64,000 nt of DNA from Desulfobulbus sp. (GTDB lineage: Bacteria > Desulfobacterota > Desulfobulbia > Desulfobulbales > Desulfobulbaceae). The stretch is taken from positions 104,394 through 168,393 of the forward strand of contig NZ_JAVBXR010000010.1 of assembly GCF_030824455.1 (NCBI RefSeq). Direction: 5' to 3'. Positions 9,410 through 20,019 of the stretch are shown piece by piece; the first letter of the stretch is position 1; every line of letters begins with the position of its first letter. The position numbers were made by a program, and so were the translations under genes. The notes under the pieces are model-generated. The model saw only the letters and a list, made by a program, of their open reading frames with translations, ran no database searches and was not told where the DNA came from.

Positions 9410-11896
9410 ATGCTTCTTGCCGATCACAACAAAACCGCCTTGATTCTGCCCGATCAAAGCTACACCTACGCCCAACTGCTGGCCATGGCCCACAGCTATG
9501 CCCGACGTCTCCCCGCCGGCTTGCAACGGGTGCTGATTTTTTCAGAGAATCGCGCCGAATGGATCCATGCCCTGTACGCCGCCTGGATTGCCGGCGCGGC
9601 CGTGGTTCCGGTGGATTTCCAGGCCACGGCCGCTGAGGTTGCGTTTATTCTCAACGATTGTCGGCCGACAACGCTGTTTTGTTCCCTGGAGCGCAAACCA
9701 GTGCTGGAAGAGGCCTTGGCCGGGCTTGATTATGTGCCGCAATTGCTGGTGTTTGAGTCCATGCCGGCTGAGGCGGAACCTTCGACGGAACCGGTTGCCG
9801 CCGCCGATCCCCAGGCAACGGCCCTTCTGATCTACACCTCCGGCACCACCGGCACGCCCAAAGGGGTGATGCTCTCCTTTGCAAACCTGCTGGCAAACGT
9901 CGAGGCGGTCACCGTCGGCGCGCCGATTTACGGCCCAGACGAGCGGGTGCTGATGCTCCTGCCCCTGCATCACATCTTTCCGTTATTGGGCACCCTGGTG
10001 ATCCCCTTTCAGATTGGGGCCACGGTGGCCTTGTCGCCCTCGCTGCTGGCCGAGGACATTGTCCGCACCCTGCAGCGCAACAAGATCACCATCCTTATCG
10101 GCGTGCCCCGGCTCTACAGCCTGATCATGCAGTCGATCCAGAACAAGATCGCGGCCAGCAGGATCGCAACCCTGTTGTTCCGACTGGCGGAACAGGCGAA
10201 CTCGCCGCAGTTGTCCAAGGTGCTGTTTCGCTCGGTGCATCAGAAATTCGGCGGCTGTCTCAAATTTCTGGTCAGCGGCGGGGCTGCCCTGGATCCGGTG
10301 GTGGGGCGGCGGTTCACCACCCTGGGGTTTGAGATTCTGGAGGGCTACGGCATGACCGAGGCTGCGCCGATGATCGCCTTTACCCGACCTGGGCAGGTGC
10401 TAATCGGTTCGGCAGGCACGGCCATGAGTTGCACCACTGTTGCAATTCGCGACGGCGAGATTGTTGCGGCCGGCGCAAACATCATGCAGGGCTACTGGAA
10501 CCGACCCGAGGAGACCGCCGAGGTGCTCCGGGATGGTTGGCTCTACACCGGCGACCTGGGTCGTCTCGACGAGAAAGGGCGATTGTTCATCACCGGCCGC
10601 AAGAAAGAGATCATTGTGCTGGCCAACGGCAAAAACATCAATCCGGCCTTGATCGAGCAGGAACTGGAAGCAAAGTACGGGGCCATTGCCGAGGTCGGCG
10701 TTTTTCTCAATGACGACGTTCTCCAGGCCGTGATCCGCCCCAATCTGGCTCTGATCCGCGAAAAGGGCGTCGCCCGGATGGACGAGTATTTCCGCTGGCA
10801 GGTGATCGACCGCTACAACCAAAGTGCGTCGCCGGCCAAGCGGCTCCACCATTTCACCCTGGTGGAGAGCGAGCTGCCCCGCACCCGGTTGTCGAAGCTC
10901 AAACGCTTCCGGCTGCCGGGTCTGGTTGCGGCCCGGGAGCAACGCAAGGCAGAGTGCGAGCATCCGAGCGGCGAGGAATATCAAATCCTTCGCCAGTTCC
11001 TGGAAAACCACACCGCCCGGACCATTGCCCCAGACGATCATCTGGAGATCGACGCGGCCCTCGACAGCCTGGACAAGGTCAGCCTGCTGGTGTTCATCAA
11101 GAAAACTTTTGGCGTCGAGATCGCCGAGGATAAACTGATGCACATTCCGACGCTGCGTCAACTGAGCGCCTTCATCAGCGAGCGCAAAGAGCGGATTGCG
11201 GTGGAGTTGATCAACTGGCGCGACATCCTGCGGGAGCGGGTCGACAGCGGCCTGCCGCGCGCCTGGTTCACCATCAACCTGATCAAAAACGCCAGCCGTG
11301 TTCTCTTGCGGTGTTATTTTCGTTTTCGCACCGAAGGCCGTGAAAACATCCCGGACACGCCCTGCATCCTGGCTCCGAACCACCAGAGTTTTATCGACGG
11401 CCTGTTGGTCGCCGCCGGGCTGAAAAATGATCTGATGCAACGCACCTGCTTCTACGCCAAGGCCAAGCACCTGCAAAATCGCTGGCTGCGGTTTCTCGCC
11501 GACCGCAACAATGTGGTGATCATGGACATCAACGCCGACGTGCGGGAGTCGATCCAGCGGGTCGCCACCCTGCTGGCAAGCGGCAGGAACGTCATCATCT
11601 TTCCGGAAGGCACCCGGACGCCCGACGGCGCGGTGGGCGAGTTCAAGAAAACCTTTGCCATCCTCAGCAAGGAACTCAACGTGCCGGTGGTGCCAGTGGC
11701 CATCCGCGGCGCCTTCGAGGCCCTGCCCGCCGGCTCGATCCTGCCCCGCCCGTTCCGGCGGATATCGGTGCGATTCCAGCCGCCTGTCTTTCCGCACGAT
11801 CACACCTACGAATCCCTCAAGGATTTGGTGCGGCAAAAGGTCGGGGAGTGTTTGAGTGAGACGGCCCCTCGGCGGCAAACGACGACAGCGTCATGA
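9410..11896 (+). CDS. Three-module acyl-adenylating enzyme / acyl carrier / 1-acylglycerolphosphate acyltransferase
   Basis: About 828 residues. The N-terminal AMP-binding ligase has LLIYTSGTTGTPKG near residue 140 and later GYGMTEAAP and YTGDLG motifs. A short acyl-carrier-like domain has its putative phosphopantetheine Ser in LDSLDKV near residue 551. A C-terminal PlsC-type acyltransferase has NHQSFID (HX4D) near residue 657 and FPEGTRTPDG. The likely job is to activate free fatty acids, hold them on the built-in carrier and transfer them to a lysophospholipid, all at the membrane face. The E. coli Aas protein has the opposite order (acyltransferase first) and no carrier. No strong Shine-Dalgarno precedes the ATG at 9410; a TTG at 9326 right after the preceding stop is an alternative. 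Confidence 0.85.
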   Translation: MLLADHNKTALILPDQSYTYAQLLAMAHSYARRLPAGLQRVLIFSENRAEWIHALYAAWIAGAAVVPVDFQATAAEVAFILNDCRPTTLFCSLERKPVLEEALAGLDYVPQLLVFESMPAEAEPSTEPVAAADPQATALLIYTSGTTGTPKGVMLSFANLLANVEAVTVGAPIYGPDERVLMLLPLHHIFPLLGTLVIPFQIGATVALSPSLLAEDIVRTLQRNKITILIGVPRLYSLIMQSIQNKIAASRIATLLFRLAEQANSPQLSKVLFRSVHQKFGGCLKFLVSGGAALDPVVGRRFTTLGFEILEGYGMTEAAPMIAFTRPGQVLIGSAGTAMSCTTVAIRDGEIVAAGANIMQGYWNRPEETAEVLRDGWLYTGDLGRLDEKGRLFITGRKKEIIVLANGKNINPALIEQELEAKYGAIAEVGVFLNDDVLQAVIRPNLALIREKGVARMDEYFRWQVIDRYNQSASPAKRLHHFTLVESELPRTRLSKLKRFRLPGLVAAREQRKAECEHPSGEEYQILRQFLENHTARTIAPDDHLEIDAALDSLDKVSLLVFIKKTFGVEIAEDKLMHIPTLRQLSAFISERKERIAVELINWRDILRERVDSGLPRAWFTINLIKNASRVLLRCYFRFRTEGRENIPDTPCILAPNHQSFIDGLLVAAGLKNDLMQRTCFYAKAKHLQNRWLRFLADRNNVVIMDINADVRESIQRVATLLASGRNVIIFPEGTRTPDGAVGEFKKTFAILSKELNVPVVPVAIRGAFEALPAGSILPRPFRRISVRFQPPVFPHDHTYESLKDLVRQKVGECLSETAPRRQTTTAS

Positions 11897-12041
11897 AATC
11901 GTAACGCTCGCCAAATAATGCCGAATTGAATCCGCCCGGCTCAAAGTCTGGCAAACGAGCGAAGACGCCTTTGCAATGGTGCATCGGTTCGCGCTTCGCT
12001 CAACCGACGCATTTTTACTGATTAATGGAAGGAATGACCGC

Positions 12042-13424
12042 ATGCAGCATGACGTGATCGACGCCCGCATCAGCCCCAACGGCAGCCTGGACGTGATGTC
12101 CCGGCTGGAAGTGGGCAAATTGCTCAACGCCAGCCGGGGCGAGCTCTATCCGCTTTTTCGCAACTCTTCGCTCGCGGTGCTCAACTACGGCGGCTATCTC
12201 GACGACGGGCGCGAACTGCTTGAGCGTTACAAGGATTTCGACATTCGGGTGATCCAGGAGGAGCGCGGCATCAAGCTTGACCTACGCAACGCCCCGGCCA
12301 CCGCCTTTGTCGACGGCAAGATGATTCGGGGCATCAACGAACATCTGTTTGCGGTGCTGCGCGACATCGTTTACGTCGACGACACGATTAACAACAACCC
12401 GCGTTTTGATCTGCAGACCACGGACGGCATCACCAACGCTGTGTTCCATATCCTGCGCAACGCCGGCATCATGCGACCGCGCACCAACCCACGCCTGGTG
12501 GTCTGCTGGGGCGGGCACTCGATAACGCCTGCCGAATACGATTACAGCAAGGAGGTCGGCTACCAGTTGGGCTTGCGGGGGCTTGACATCTGCACCGGCT
12601 GCGGGCCCGGGGCGATGAAAGGGCCAATGAAGGGCGCCACCATCGGCCACGCCAAACAGCGGATGTACACCGGACAGTATCTGGGCATTACCGAGCCCGG
12701 CATCATCGCTTCGGAATCGCCCAACCCGATCGTCAACGATTTGGTGATCATGCCGGACATTGAAAAACGGCTGGAGGCCTTTGTCCGCGTCGGCCATGCG
12801 GTGATTGTTTTTCCCGGCGGCGTCGGCACCGCCGAAGAAATTCTCTATATCCTCAGCATATTGCTTGATCCGGAAAATTCGCGCATCCCTCTGCCGCTGA
12901 TTTTCACCGGCCCGGCGAGCGCGGCTGGCTATTTCGAGCAGATCGACCATTTCATCACCGAGACCCTGGGGCCGGCGACCCGGCAACTGTACCGGATCAT
13001 CATCAACGATCCCGAGGCGGTGGCCAGAAAGACTCTGGAGGGGGTGGACAAGGTCCGCCAATTCCGGCTCAAAACCGACGACGCCTATTATTTCAACTGG
13101 ATGCTCAACATCGACCTCAGCCTGCAGCGCCCTTTCGTCCCTCGCCACGAAAACATGCGCGCCTTGGATCTGCACAAAAATCAGGCTCCCCATCTGCTGG
13201 CCTCGAACCTGCGTCGAGCCTTTTCCGGGATAGTGGCCGGCAACGTCAAAGAGGCCGGCATCCGCGCCATTGAGGAAGAAGGTCTCTTTGAACTGTTCGG
13301 GGACGCGCGCATTATGCAGCCGCTCGACGTCCTGCTCAACGCCTTTGTCGAACAGAAGCGGATGAAACTGCCGACCAGCGCCTACAATCCATGCTACCGA
13401 TTGGTTGCGGAGGGAGAGGGCTGA
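12042..13424 (+). CDS. ppnN: Pyrimidine/purine nucleotide 5'-monophosphate nucleosidase PpnN (YgdH family)
   Basis: A 460-residue cytosolic enzyme that cleaves nucleoside monophosphates to a base and ribose 5-phosphate. The N-terminal ARISPNGSLDVMSRLEV, then LFRNSSLAVLNYGG, matches the YgdH leader. The central Rossmann/LOG-type core has the signature pair GPGAMKGPMKGA (about residue 185) and FPGGVGTAEE (about residue 252, the PGGxGTxxE motif). Length agrees with E. coli PpnN (454). The start at 12042 is supported by GGAAGGA eight bases upstream. An intrinsic terminator follows the stop by under 30 bases, so it ends its transcription unit. Confidence 0.93.
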   Translation: MQHDVIDARISPNGSLDVMSRLEVGKLLNASRGELYPLFRNSSLAVLNYGGYLDDGRELLERYKDFDIRVIQEERGIKLDLRNAPATAFVDGKMIRGINEHLFAVLRDIVYVDDTINNNPRFDLQTTDGITNAVFHILRNAGIMRPRTNPRLVVCWGGHSITPAEYDYSKEVGYQLGLRGLDICTGCGPGAMKGPMKGATIGHAKQRMYTGQYLGITEPGIIASESPNPIVNDLVIMPDIEKRLEAFVRVGHAVIVFPGGVGTAEEILYILSILLDPENSRIPLPLIFTGPASAAGYFEQIDHFITETLGPATRQLYRIIINDPEAVARKTLEGVDKVRQFRLKTDDAYYFNWMLNIDLSLQRPFVPRHENMRALDLHKNQAPHLLASNLRRAFSGIVAGNVKEAGIRAIEEEGLFELFGDARIMQPLDVLLNAFVEQKRMKLPTSAYNPCYRLVAEGEG

Positions 13425-13450
13425 GGTTGCACGCACTGACTGCAACGAAT

Positions 13451-13486
13451 AAAAGCCGGTCGTCTGCAGAGACGACCGGCTTTTTT
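13451..13486 (+). terminator. Intrinsic terminator after ppnN
   Basis: A 10-bp perfect stem GCCGGTCGTC / GACGACCGGC (13455-13480) with a 6-nt loop, followed by TTTTTT. A preceding run of A could also let it act weakly on the other strand. Confidence 0.92.
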
Positions 13487-13791
13487 ATTGGATGTTCTGG
13501 ATGTGGGAGAGGAGAGAGGAAATGCGCCAGAAGGGAAAATGCTCATGGAGACTGGTTTCGGAATCGAACCAAACAGCTCCCCTTTCACAGGCAGCTCAAC
13601 GGGGTTGAAGCCCGCGGTCGGCGCCAGCCAACTCAACCAGTCCTATCGCCTTTATATATAGCATCGATTGTATTAATCAATGAAAAAGGTGATGCGATCA
13701 AGCCGGCAAGGGGCTGCAACAACCCTTGAGCACAGGGAATTGCTAACGTTTGAGCCGGTGCGCCGGTCTGGCAGCGACACAGGTTGAGCCT
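13487..13791. other. Intergenic stretch between ppnN and the meaB terminator
   Basis: Convergent intergenic sequence between two terminators. I see no gene, tRNA or clear repeat in it. Confidence 0.5.
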
Positions 13792-13836
13792 AAAACAAAA
13801 CCGCCTCCGCTGCCGAGTAAGCGGACAGGGGAGGCG
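13792..13836 (-). terminator. Terminator of the mcm-meaB unit
   Basis: Minus-strand hairpin with outer stem CGCCTCC (13802-13808) / GGAGGCG (13830-13836) and an inner CTGCCG/CGGaCAG continuation. It is followed on the minus strand by GTTTTGTTTT (complement of 13792-13801). Confidence 0.7.
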
Positions 13837-13891
13837 AGAAAATTCGGACGAGAAGAGGTTGTACAGTCAGGGACGCGGTATGCGCGTGCGT

Positions 13892-14881
13892 TTACAGCAG
13901 AAGATCCTTGCCCAAAATGGAGACCAGATCGTCGGCGGCCCGGGTGGGCGCGATCTTGCCGACTTCGACGTCGTGTTTGATTCCAGGCAAGAGTTTTTGA
14001 ATTTCAGGATGCTGATAGAACCAGCGTTCCAACCCTTCGTTGACCAGAAACCACATCCACGACATGGCCTGATCCTGGCGTTTCTTTTCCAGTTCGCCGG
14101 AGGCCGTCATGATTTCTTTGTGACTCATGATGGTCTCCCAGACCTCCATGAGCCCCCGCTGTTCCAGGGCACTGCAGGTCATGACCGGCACCGACCAGTT
14201 GGGCGAGGAGGGGGTGACAAGGTGAAGCGCGGTTTCATATTGTTTTTTGGCGAGTTTGGCTCGGTTGACGTTGTCGCCGTCGGCTTTGTTGACCACAATG
14301 GCGTCCGCGACTTCCAGCACGCCTTTTTTAATGCCCTGCAATTCGTCGCCTGCGCCGGAAATCTGCAAGACGAGAAAGAAATCGACCATGGAGGCAACCG
14401 TGGTTTCGGATTGACCGACGCCGACGGTTTCAACAATGATGACGTCGAATCCGGCCGCTTCGCAAACCAGCATGGTCTCGCGGGTTTTACGGGCAACGCC
14501 TCCCAGGCTGCCGCCGGAAGGGGAAGGGCGGATAAAGGCCAAATCGTTGACCGCCAATTTTTCCATTCGGGTTTTGTCGCCTAAAATAGAGCCGCCGCTG
14601 CGGGTGCTGCTTGGGTCGATGGCCAGAACCGCAACCCGATGTCCCAGCCCAGTGAGCATGGTGCCAAAACTCTCAATAAAAGTGCTCTTGCCGGCGCCGG
14701 GCACGCCGGTGATGCCTAAGCGTACCGCTTTGCCCGTATGGGGGAGCAATTCATTGATGACATGTTTGGCGATCTCCTGATGCGTGGAAAGGATGCTTTC
14801 AACCAAGGTAATGGTGCGGGCGAGCATCAGGCGATTGCTATCCATAACGCCCTGGATGTAATAACTGGGATCTTTATGCAT
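13892..14881 (-). CDS. meaB: Methylmalonyl-CoA mutase-associated GTPase MeaB
   Basis: A 329-residue G3E P-loop GTPase that gates adenosylcobalamin loading and protects methylmalonyl-CoA mutase from inactivation. Walker A GVPGAGKS is at residues 59-66, followed by the MeaB/ArgK signature AIDPSSTRSGGSILGDKTRM, the switch region ETVGVGQSE, and base-recognition NKADGDN. It lies 91 bases downstream of the mutase on the same strand, the usual partner arrangement. A strong minus-strand terminator follows it. Confidence 0.95.
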   Translation of the reverse strand: MHKDPSYYIQGVMDSNRLMLARTITLVESILSTHQEIAKHVINELLPHTGKAVRLGITGVPGAGKSTFIESFGTMLTGLGHRVAVLAIDPSSTRSGGSILGDKTRMEKLAVNDLAFIRPSPSGGSLGGVARKTRETMLVCEAAGFDVIIVETVGVGQSETTVASMVDFFLVLQISGAGDELQGIKKGVLEVADAIVVNKADGDNVNRAKLAKKQYETALHLVTPSSPNWSVPVMTCSALEQRGLMEVWETIMSHKEIMTASGELEKKRQDQAMSWMWFLVNEGLERWFYQHPEIQKLLPGIKHDVEVGKIAPTRAADDLVSILGKDLLL

Positions 14882-14916
14882 GTCTGGCCTTTGGTGGAGG
14901 TTTTTTCATGCGAACA

Positions 14917-14950
14917 TGCAAACGGACGGATTTTAGCCCGTCCGTTTGCA
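14917..14950 (-). repeat. Perfect inverted repeat between mcm and meaB
   Basis: A 13-bp perfect stem, TGCAAACGGACGG (14917-14929) and its complement (14938-14950), with an 8-nt loop. No T-run follows on the minus strand, so it is better read as an intercistronic stabiliser or processing hairpin than a terminator. Confidence 0.7.
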
Positions 14951-14972
14951 GTGTTGCCGTTATGTGGAGCTG

Positions 14973-17120
<2,148 letters not shown>

Positions 17121-17183
17121 GTCACTTACTCCTTGTAGTTAGCTCGGGGGAATATCCCCCATTGGAATTTAAAACACACCGGT

Positions 17184-17225
17184 CCAGCAACAACGCTGGG
17201 CGCAATTGGCCAAGCTTGTTGCTGG
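17184..17225. repeat. Inverted repeat in the mcm leader
   Basis: A 10-bp perfect stem CCAGCAACAA (17184-17193) / TTGTTGCTGG (17216-17225) with a 22-nt loop. It lies in the mce-mcm gap about 65 bases upstream of the mutase start. No T-run adjoins it on either strand. Confidence 0.6.
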
Positions 17226-17240
17226 AGCCAGAGTCTTGAG

Positions 17241-17284
17241 CACCTTCAGGTCGTCGTTGCCGCGAAAACCTGAAGGTGTTTTTT
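17241..17284 (+). terminator. Hairpin plus T-run oriented against the flanking genes
   Basis: An 11-bp stem CACCTTCAGGT (17241-17251) / ACCTGAAGGTG (17268-17278) is followed on the plus strand by TTTTTT. Both neighbours (mce, mcm) run on the minus strand, so as a terminator it would stop only antisense transcription. On the minus strand it begins a few bases after the mce stop and may be a 3' stabiliser. Confidence 0.5.
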
Positions 17285-17288
17285 CATT

Positions 17289-17699
17289 TCAGCTCCGCTC
17301 GGAAATCTCCACCAGCACGCCGCCTGTTGCTTTGGGATGGAGGAAGGCGATTTTAGCGCCGCCGGCGCCGATGCGCGGAGTCTGGTCAATCAGGGCCACG
17401 CCTTTTTCCTTCAATTCGGCCAGCGCCGCTTCGATGTTCTCCACCCGGAAGGCCACATGCTGAAAGCCGCCCTTGCCGCCGTTTTTCTCGATGAACTTGG
17501 CGATAGGTCCGTCAGGAGAGGTGGAAATGAGTAACTCGACTTCGCTGTCGCCAACCGGCAAAAAGGCGGTGGTTACTTTTTGCTCTTCAACGGTTTCCGA
17601 CCCCTCGACTTTCAGGCCCATAACATCTGACCAGAATTTTTTGCCTTCTTCCATGCTGTTTACTGCGAGGCCGAGGTGATCGATTTTGAGAATTTTCAT
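17289..17699 (-). CDS. mce: Methylmalonyl-CoA epimerase
   Basis: A 136-residue vicinal-oxygen-chelate metalloenzyme that interconverts (R)- and (S)-methylmalonyl-CoA, linking propionyl-CoA carboxylation to the mutase. Two beta-alpha-beta-beta-beta modules are visible. Metal ligand positions are His8 (KIDHLGLAV), His81 (GFQHVAFRV) and Glu131 (GGVLVEIS), with Glu55 as a probable fourth. Length fits the family (about 135-150). It is upstream of mcm on the same strand and downstream of the gctAB terminator. Confidence 0.95.
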   Translation of the reverse strand: MKILKIDHLGLAVNSMEEGKKFWSDVMGLKVEGSETVEEQKVTTAFLPVGDSEVELLISTSPDGPIAKFIEKNGGKGGFQHVAFRVENIEAALAELKEKGVALIDQTPRIGAGGAKIAFLHPKATGGVLVEISERS

Positions 17700-17945
17700 A
17701 CTGTCAGCTCCTTTCCGTCAAATATTGCCGGATATGTGTTGGTGTGCAAGGTAGCGTTGGGAACAGGAGGGCCGGGAAGACCCGGCTGTGCTCAACATAA
17801 AGTATGCCCATTGGTCGACAACCAATGGACATCAGGGTATTTTAAATAATTTTTGCGCTAAAAAAACGCGCTTTTGCTTTTGATGCTGCATTTGGCGCAA
17901 TGTTTTGCCGATGGTTCGAATCTCAACAGTTGCAAATGTGCTGCA

Positions 17946-17990
17946 TAAAAAAACGTGAAAACGACAGTGCCGCCGATTGCGGCACTGTCG
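17946..17990 (-). terminator. Terminator of the gctA-gctB unit
   Basis: A 12-bp perfect stem (CGACAGTGCCGC at 17962-17973 and its complement at 17979-17990). On the minus strand it is followed by TTTTCACG and seven T. It lies 15 bases after the gctB stop. Confidence 0.85.
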
Positions 17991-18004
17991 AAAATATTGC
18001 CTGC

Positions 18005-18805
18005 TTATTTTGCCGCGCGTTTGACAAAGACGCCGTTCGGATCGATTTCCTCACGGATCAAACGCACTTCCTCCACCGTCGGAGCTGGGAATTCGGTTAC
18101 GTTGTCCGCGATCAACAGCTCGAAACCGGTTGCGGCTTGAATGCTTTCCACGGTTTCGCCGGGGAACATTTGAATCAAGCGCATTCTTTTGGTTTTCTCT
18201 TCAAAATCGAAGATGCCTTTGGTGGTAATGAGACGGTACGGTCCTTTGCCCTGCATGCCTGCATTGTAGCGTGCATTGGGGCTGCCGTCGAGATGGCCGG
18301 GGCTGGTGACGTAGGACAGCTTCTCGTTGAACTTCTTCTTGTCGTGGGGAACGATAAGAATGGTTCGCTCGCAGGAAGCCGCCATGTCGCTTGCGCCGCC
18401 GGAACCCGGCAGGCGCACTTTCGGTTTTTGATAACCAGCCGGGAAATCGCCCATCATGGTGGAGTTGAGGTTGCCGTACATATCCACCTCGGCGCCGCCG
18501 ATGAAGCCGAAATCGGCAAAACCGCGCTGGGTGAGTTCAAATGCGCCGTTCAGTCCTTTAACGTAGGAAGCGCCGGTAAAGGTGCGGGAGTCGCCGACTG
18601 AAACCGGCAGACCATGCTTCAGAGGGGGGCCAACGGCGCCGGCCTCGAAAACCGGAATCAGTCCGGGGGCGTGGGTCCGTGAGGCCAAAAGGGAAGCGAC
18701 CATGGGCAGGCCGGTCCCGACAAAGACTATTTTATTGTCTTCCAATACTTTTGCTCCCGCCACAACGATAATTTCCTGGGCGGTGTAATCCGTTGAAACT
18801 GTCAT
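18005..18805 (-). CDS. gctB: CoA-transferase subunit B (glutaconate CoA-transferase family)
   Basis: A 266-residue family I CoA-transferase beta subunit. Glu54 in PVFEAGAVG sits where glutaconate CoA-transferase has its catalytic glutamate. GTGLPMVASLLA precedes it, and the GGAEVDMYGNLNST loop (around residue 105) and LPGSGGASDMA are family hallmarks. With gctA it forms the transferase heteromer. In a propionate/methylmalonyl-CoA setting the likely acceptors are succinate, propionate or acetate, but substrate specificity cannot be read from sequence. It is 62 bases downstream of gctA and ends at a strong terminator. Confidence 0.88.
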   Translation of the reverse strand: MTVSTDYTAQEIIVVAGAKVLEDNKIVFVGTGLPMVASLLASRTHAPGLIPVFEAGAVGPPLKHGLPVSVGDSRTFTGASYVKGLNGAFELTQRGFADFGFIGGAEVDMYGNLNSTMMGDFPAGYQKPKVRLPGSGGASDMAASCERTILIVPHDKKKFNEKLSYVTSPGHLDGSPNARYNAGMQGKGPYRLITTKGIFDFEEKTKRMRLIQMFPGETVESIQAATGFELLIADNVTEFPAPTVEEVRLIREEIDPNGVFVKRAAK

Positions 18806-18868
18806 GTTGACTCCTTATCTTTGGGTTTCGAGAGAGATCAATACAGTAAAGATGTTCTCGTCTTGGAA

Positions 18869-19885
18869 TCAGACGAGACGCTCGCAATGCACAGCCTCGG
18901 CCGCCTTGTCCGCCAGCAGTTGCTTCACTCCGATCTTTGCAATATAGTCCTCAAATGACTCGACTCCGTAGATATTTTCGTCGTAGTAGGCTTTCAGTGC
19001 GTCAGGGGCGCCGCCCTTGCACATCGGTGCAATGCAGCCCAGGAGCTGGCGGACGTGGTCGCCGTTGAACCAGTAGTGCCGACGGCAGGCGCCCGGATAG
19101 GCGCCGTAGGGAACCTGGATGACGGCGTCGACAGCCGGGAAGGGTATCATGATGTCCTTCGGATTGCTGGTCAGCAGATCGTGGGAGACCAGTTGCTCGC
19201 AGGTGACGATGGTGTGCGCGGAGGCCATGGCGATTTCAGCGCAGGTGGCGTCGGTGCCGCGGATGATGCAGTTGCCGTACATGTCGGCGGCCTGCACGTG
19301 GATGAGCGCCACGTTGGGATTGCTCGCCGGCAAGAGGGCGATCGGTCGTCCGGTGAACGGACAATCCATGATTTTGGTGCGGCTGGTGTTTTTAATGTCG
19401 CCGCCCAGCGGACCGCGGGTGGGAATGAAAGGCAGTCCCATGGCGCCGGCTTTGAAACGAGCCGACATGTTGTAGTTGCTCCAGTCCTCAAATTCAATCA
19501 AACCACGCTCGGCCAAGTAGCGCCACGCCGGGGACAAACCAAAGGCTTCATGCCCCCAGTAGGCCAGCTCCACTCTCTTGATGGAGAATTTGTCGGGATT
19601 TGCAATCATAGCGCCGGCGAGAAGCTCCGGAGCCATACCTGCTGATTGAAAGGAGAGGGTAAGATCTTTGAAACCTTGGCGGATCATTTCGTGACAAATG
19701 GCGACAGGCTGACGAACGTTGACGAACCCGCCGATGCCGACGTTGTCCCCATTCTTGACAAAGCGGGAAACGGCCTCTTTCAAGGTCATCCGTTTATCTT
19801 TCATGGACTTGTCTTTGTTGACAAGCGCTTCCCTCGCTTCATCGGGTGATAAACCTGTCCAGAACATTTTAGCGCTATTTTCCAA
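18869..19885 (-). CDS. gctA: CoA-transferase subunit A (glutaconate CoA-transferase family)
   Basis: A 338-residue alpha subunit partnering gctB. The fold starts at MTLKEAVSRFVKNGDNVGIGGF (a strand-loop with GIGGF). RGPLGGDI and HVQAADMYGNCIIRG follow, as in the GctA branch. The start is a TTG at 19885 because AGGAAGAGG lies seven bases upstream; the next in-frame ATG (six codons later) is too far from that site. A terminator-like hairpin lies 86 bases upstream in its own leader, suggesting conditional read-through. It works with mce-mcm-meaB in the same carbon pathway. Confidence 0.86.
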   Translation of the reverse strand: MENSAKMFWTGLSPDEAREALVNKDKSMKDKRMTLKEAVSRFVKNGDNVGIGGFVNVRQPVAICHEMIRQGFKDLTLSFQSAGMAPELLAGAMIANPDKFSIKRVELAYWGHEAFGLSPAWRYLAERGLIEFEDWSNYNMSARFKAGAMGLPFIPTRGPLGGDIKNTSRTKIMDCPFTGRPIALLPASNPNVALIHVQAADMYGNCIIRGTDATCAEIAMASAHTIVTCEQLVSHDLLTSNPKDIMIPFPAVDAVIQVPYGAYPGACRRHYWFNGDHVRQLLGCIAPMCKGGAPDALKAYYDENIYGVESFEDYIAKIGVKQLLADKAAEAVHCERLV

Positions 19886-19962
19886 TTTGCTACCTCTTCC
19901 TGTTTATCAAGCGTTTTTGTTGCCCAGCAGCCACCATGTGGCCGTCCGGGATCCCCCTATAC

Positions 19963-20019
19963 AAAAAAAAGACCGGGAAACAACTCAATTATCTTGAGTA
20001 GTTTCGCCGGCCTTTTTTT
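19963..20019. terminator. Bidirectional terminator / possible attenuator in the gctA leader
   Basis: A long hairpin at about 19971-20012 combines a CCGG/CCGG base, GAAAC/GTTTC and ACTCAA/TTGAGT blocks with small bulges. On the minus strand it is followed by eight T (complement of 19963-19970); on the plus strand by seven T (20013-20019). For gctA it is in the 5' leader, with no clear upstream gene to terminate. Confidence 0.7.

Noticed and set aside
10400..11878. 492-codon minus-strand frame inside the acyl-ligase gene
   Set aside because: Third-position GC bias creates long antisense frames; the translation has no recognisable motif.
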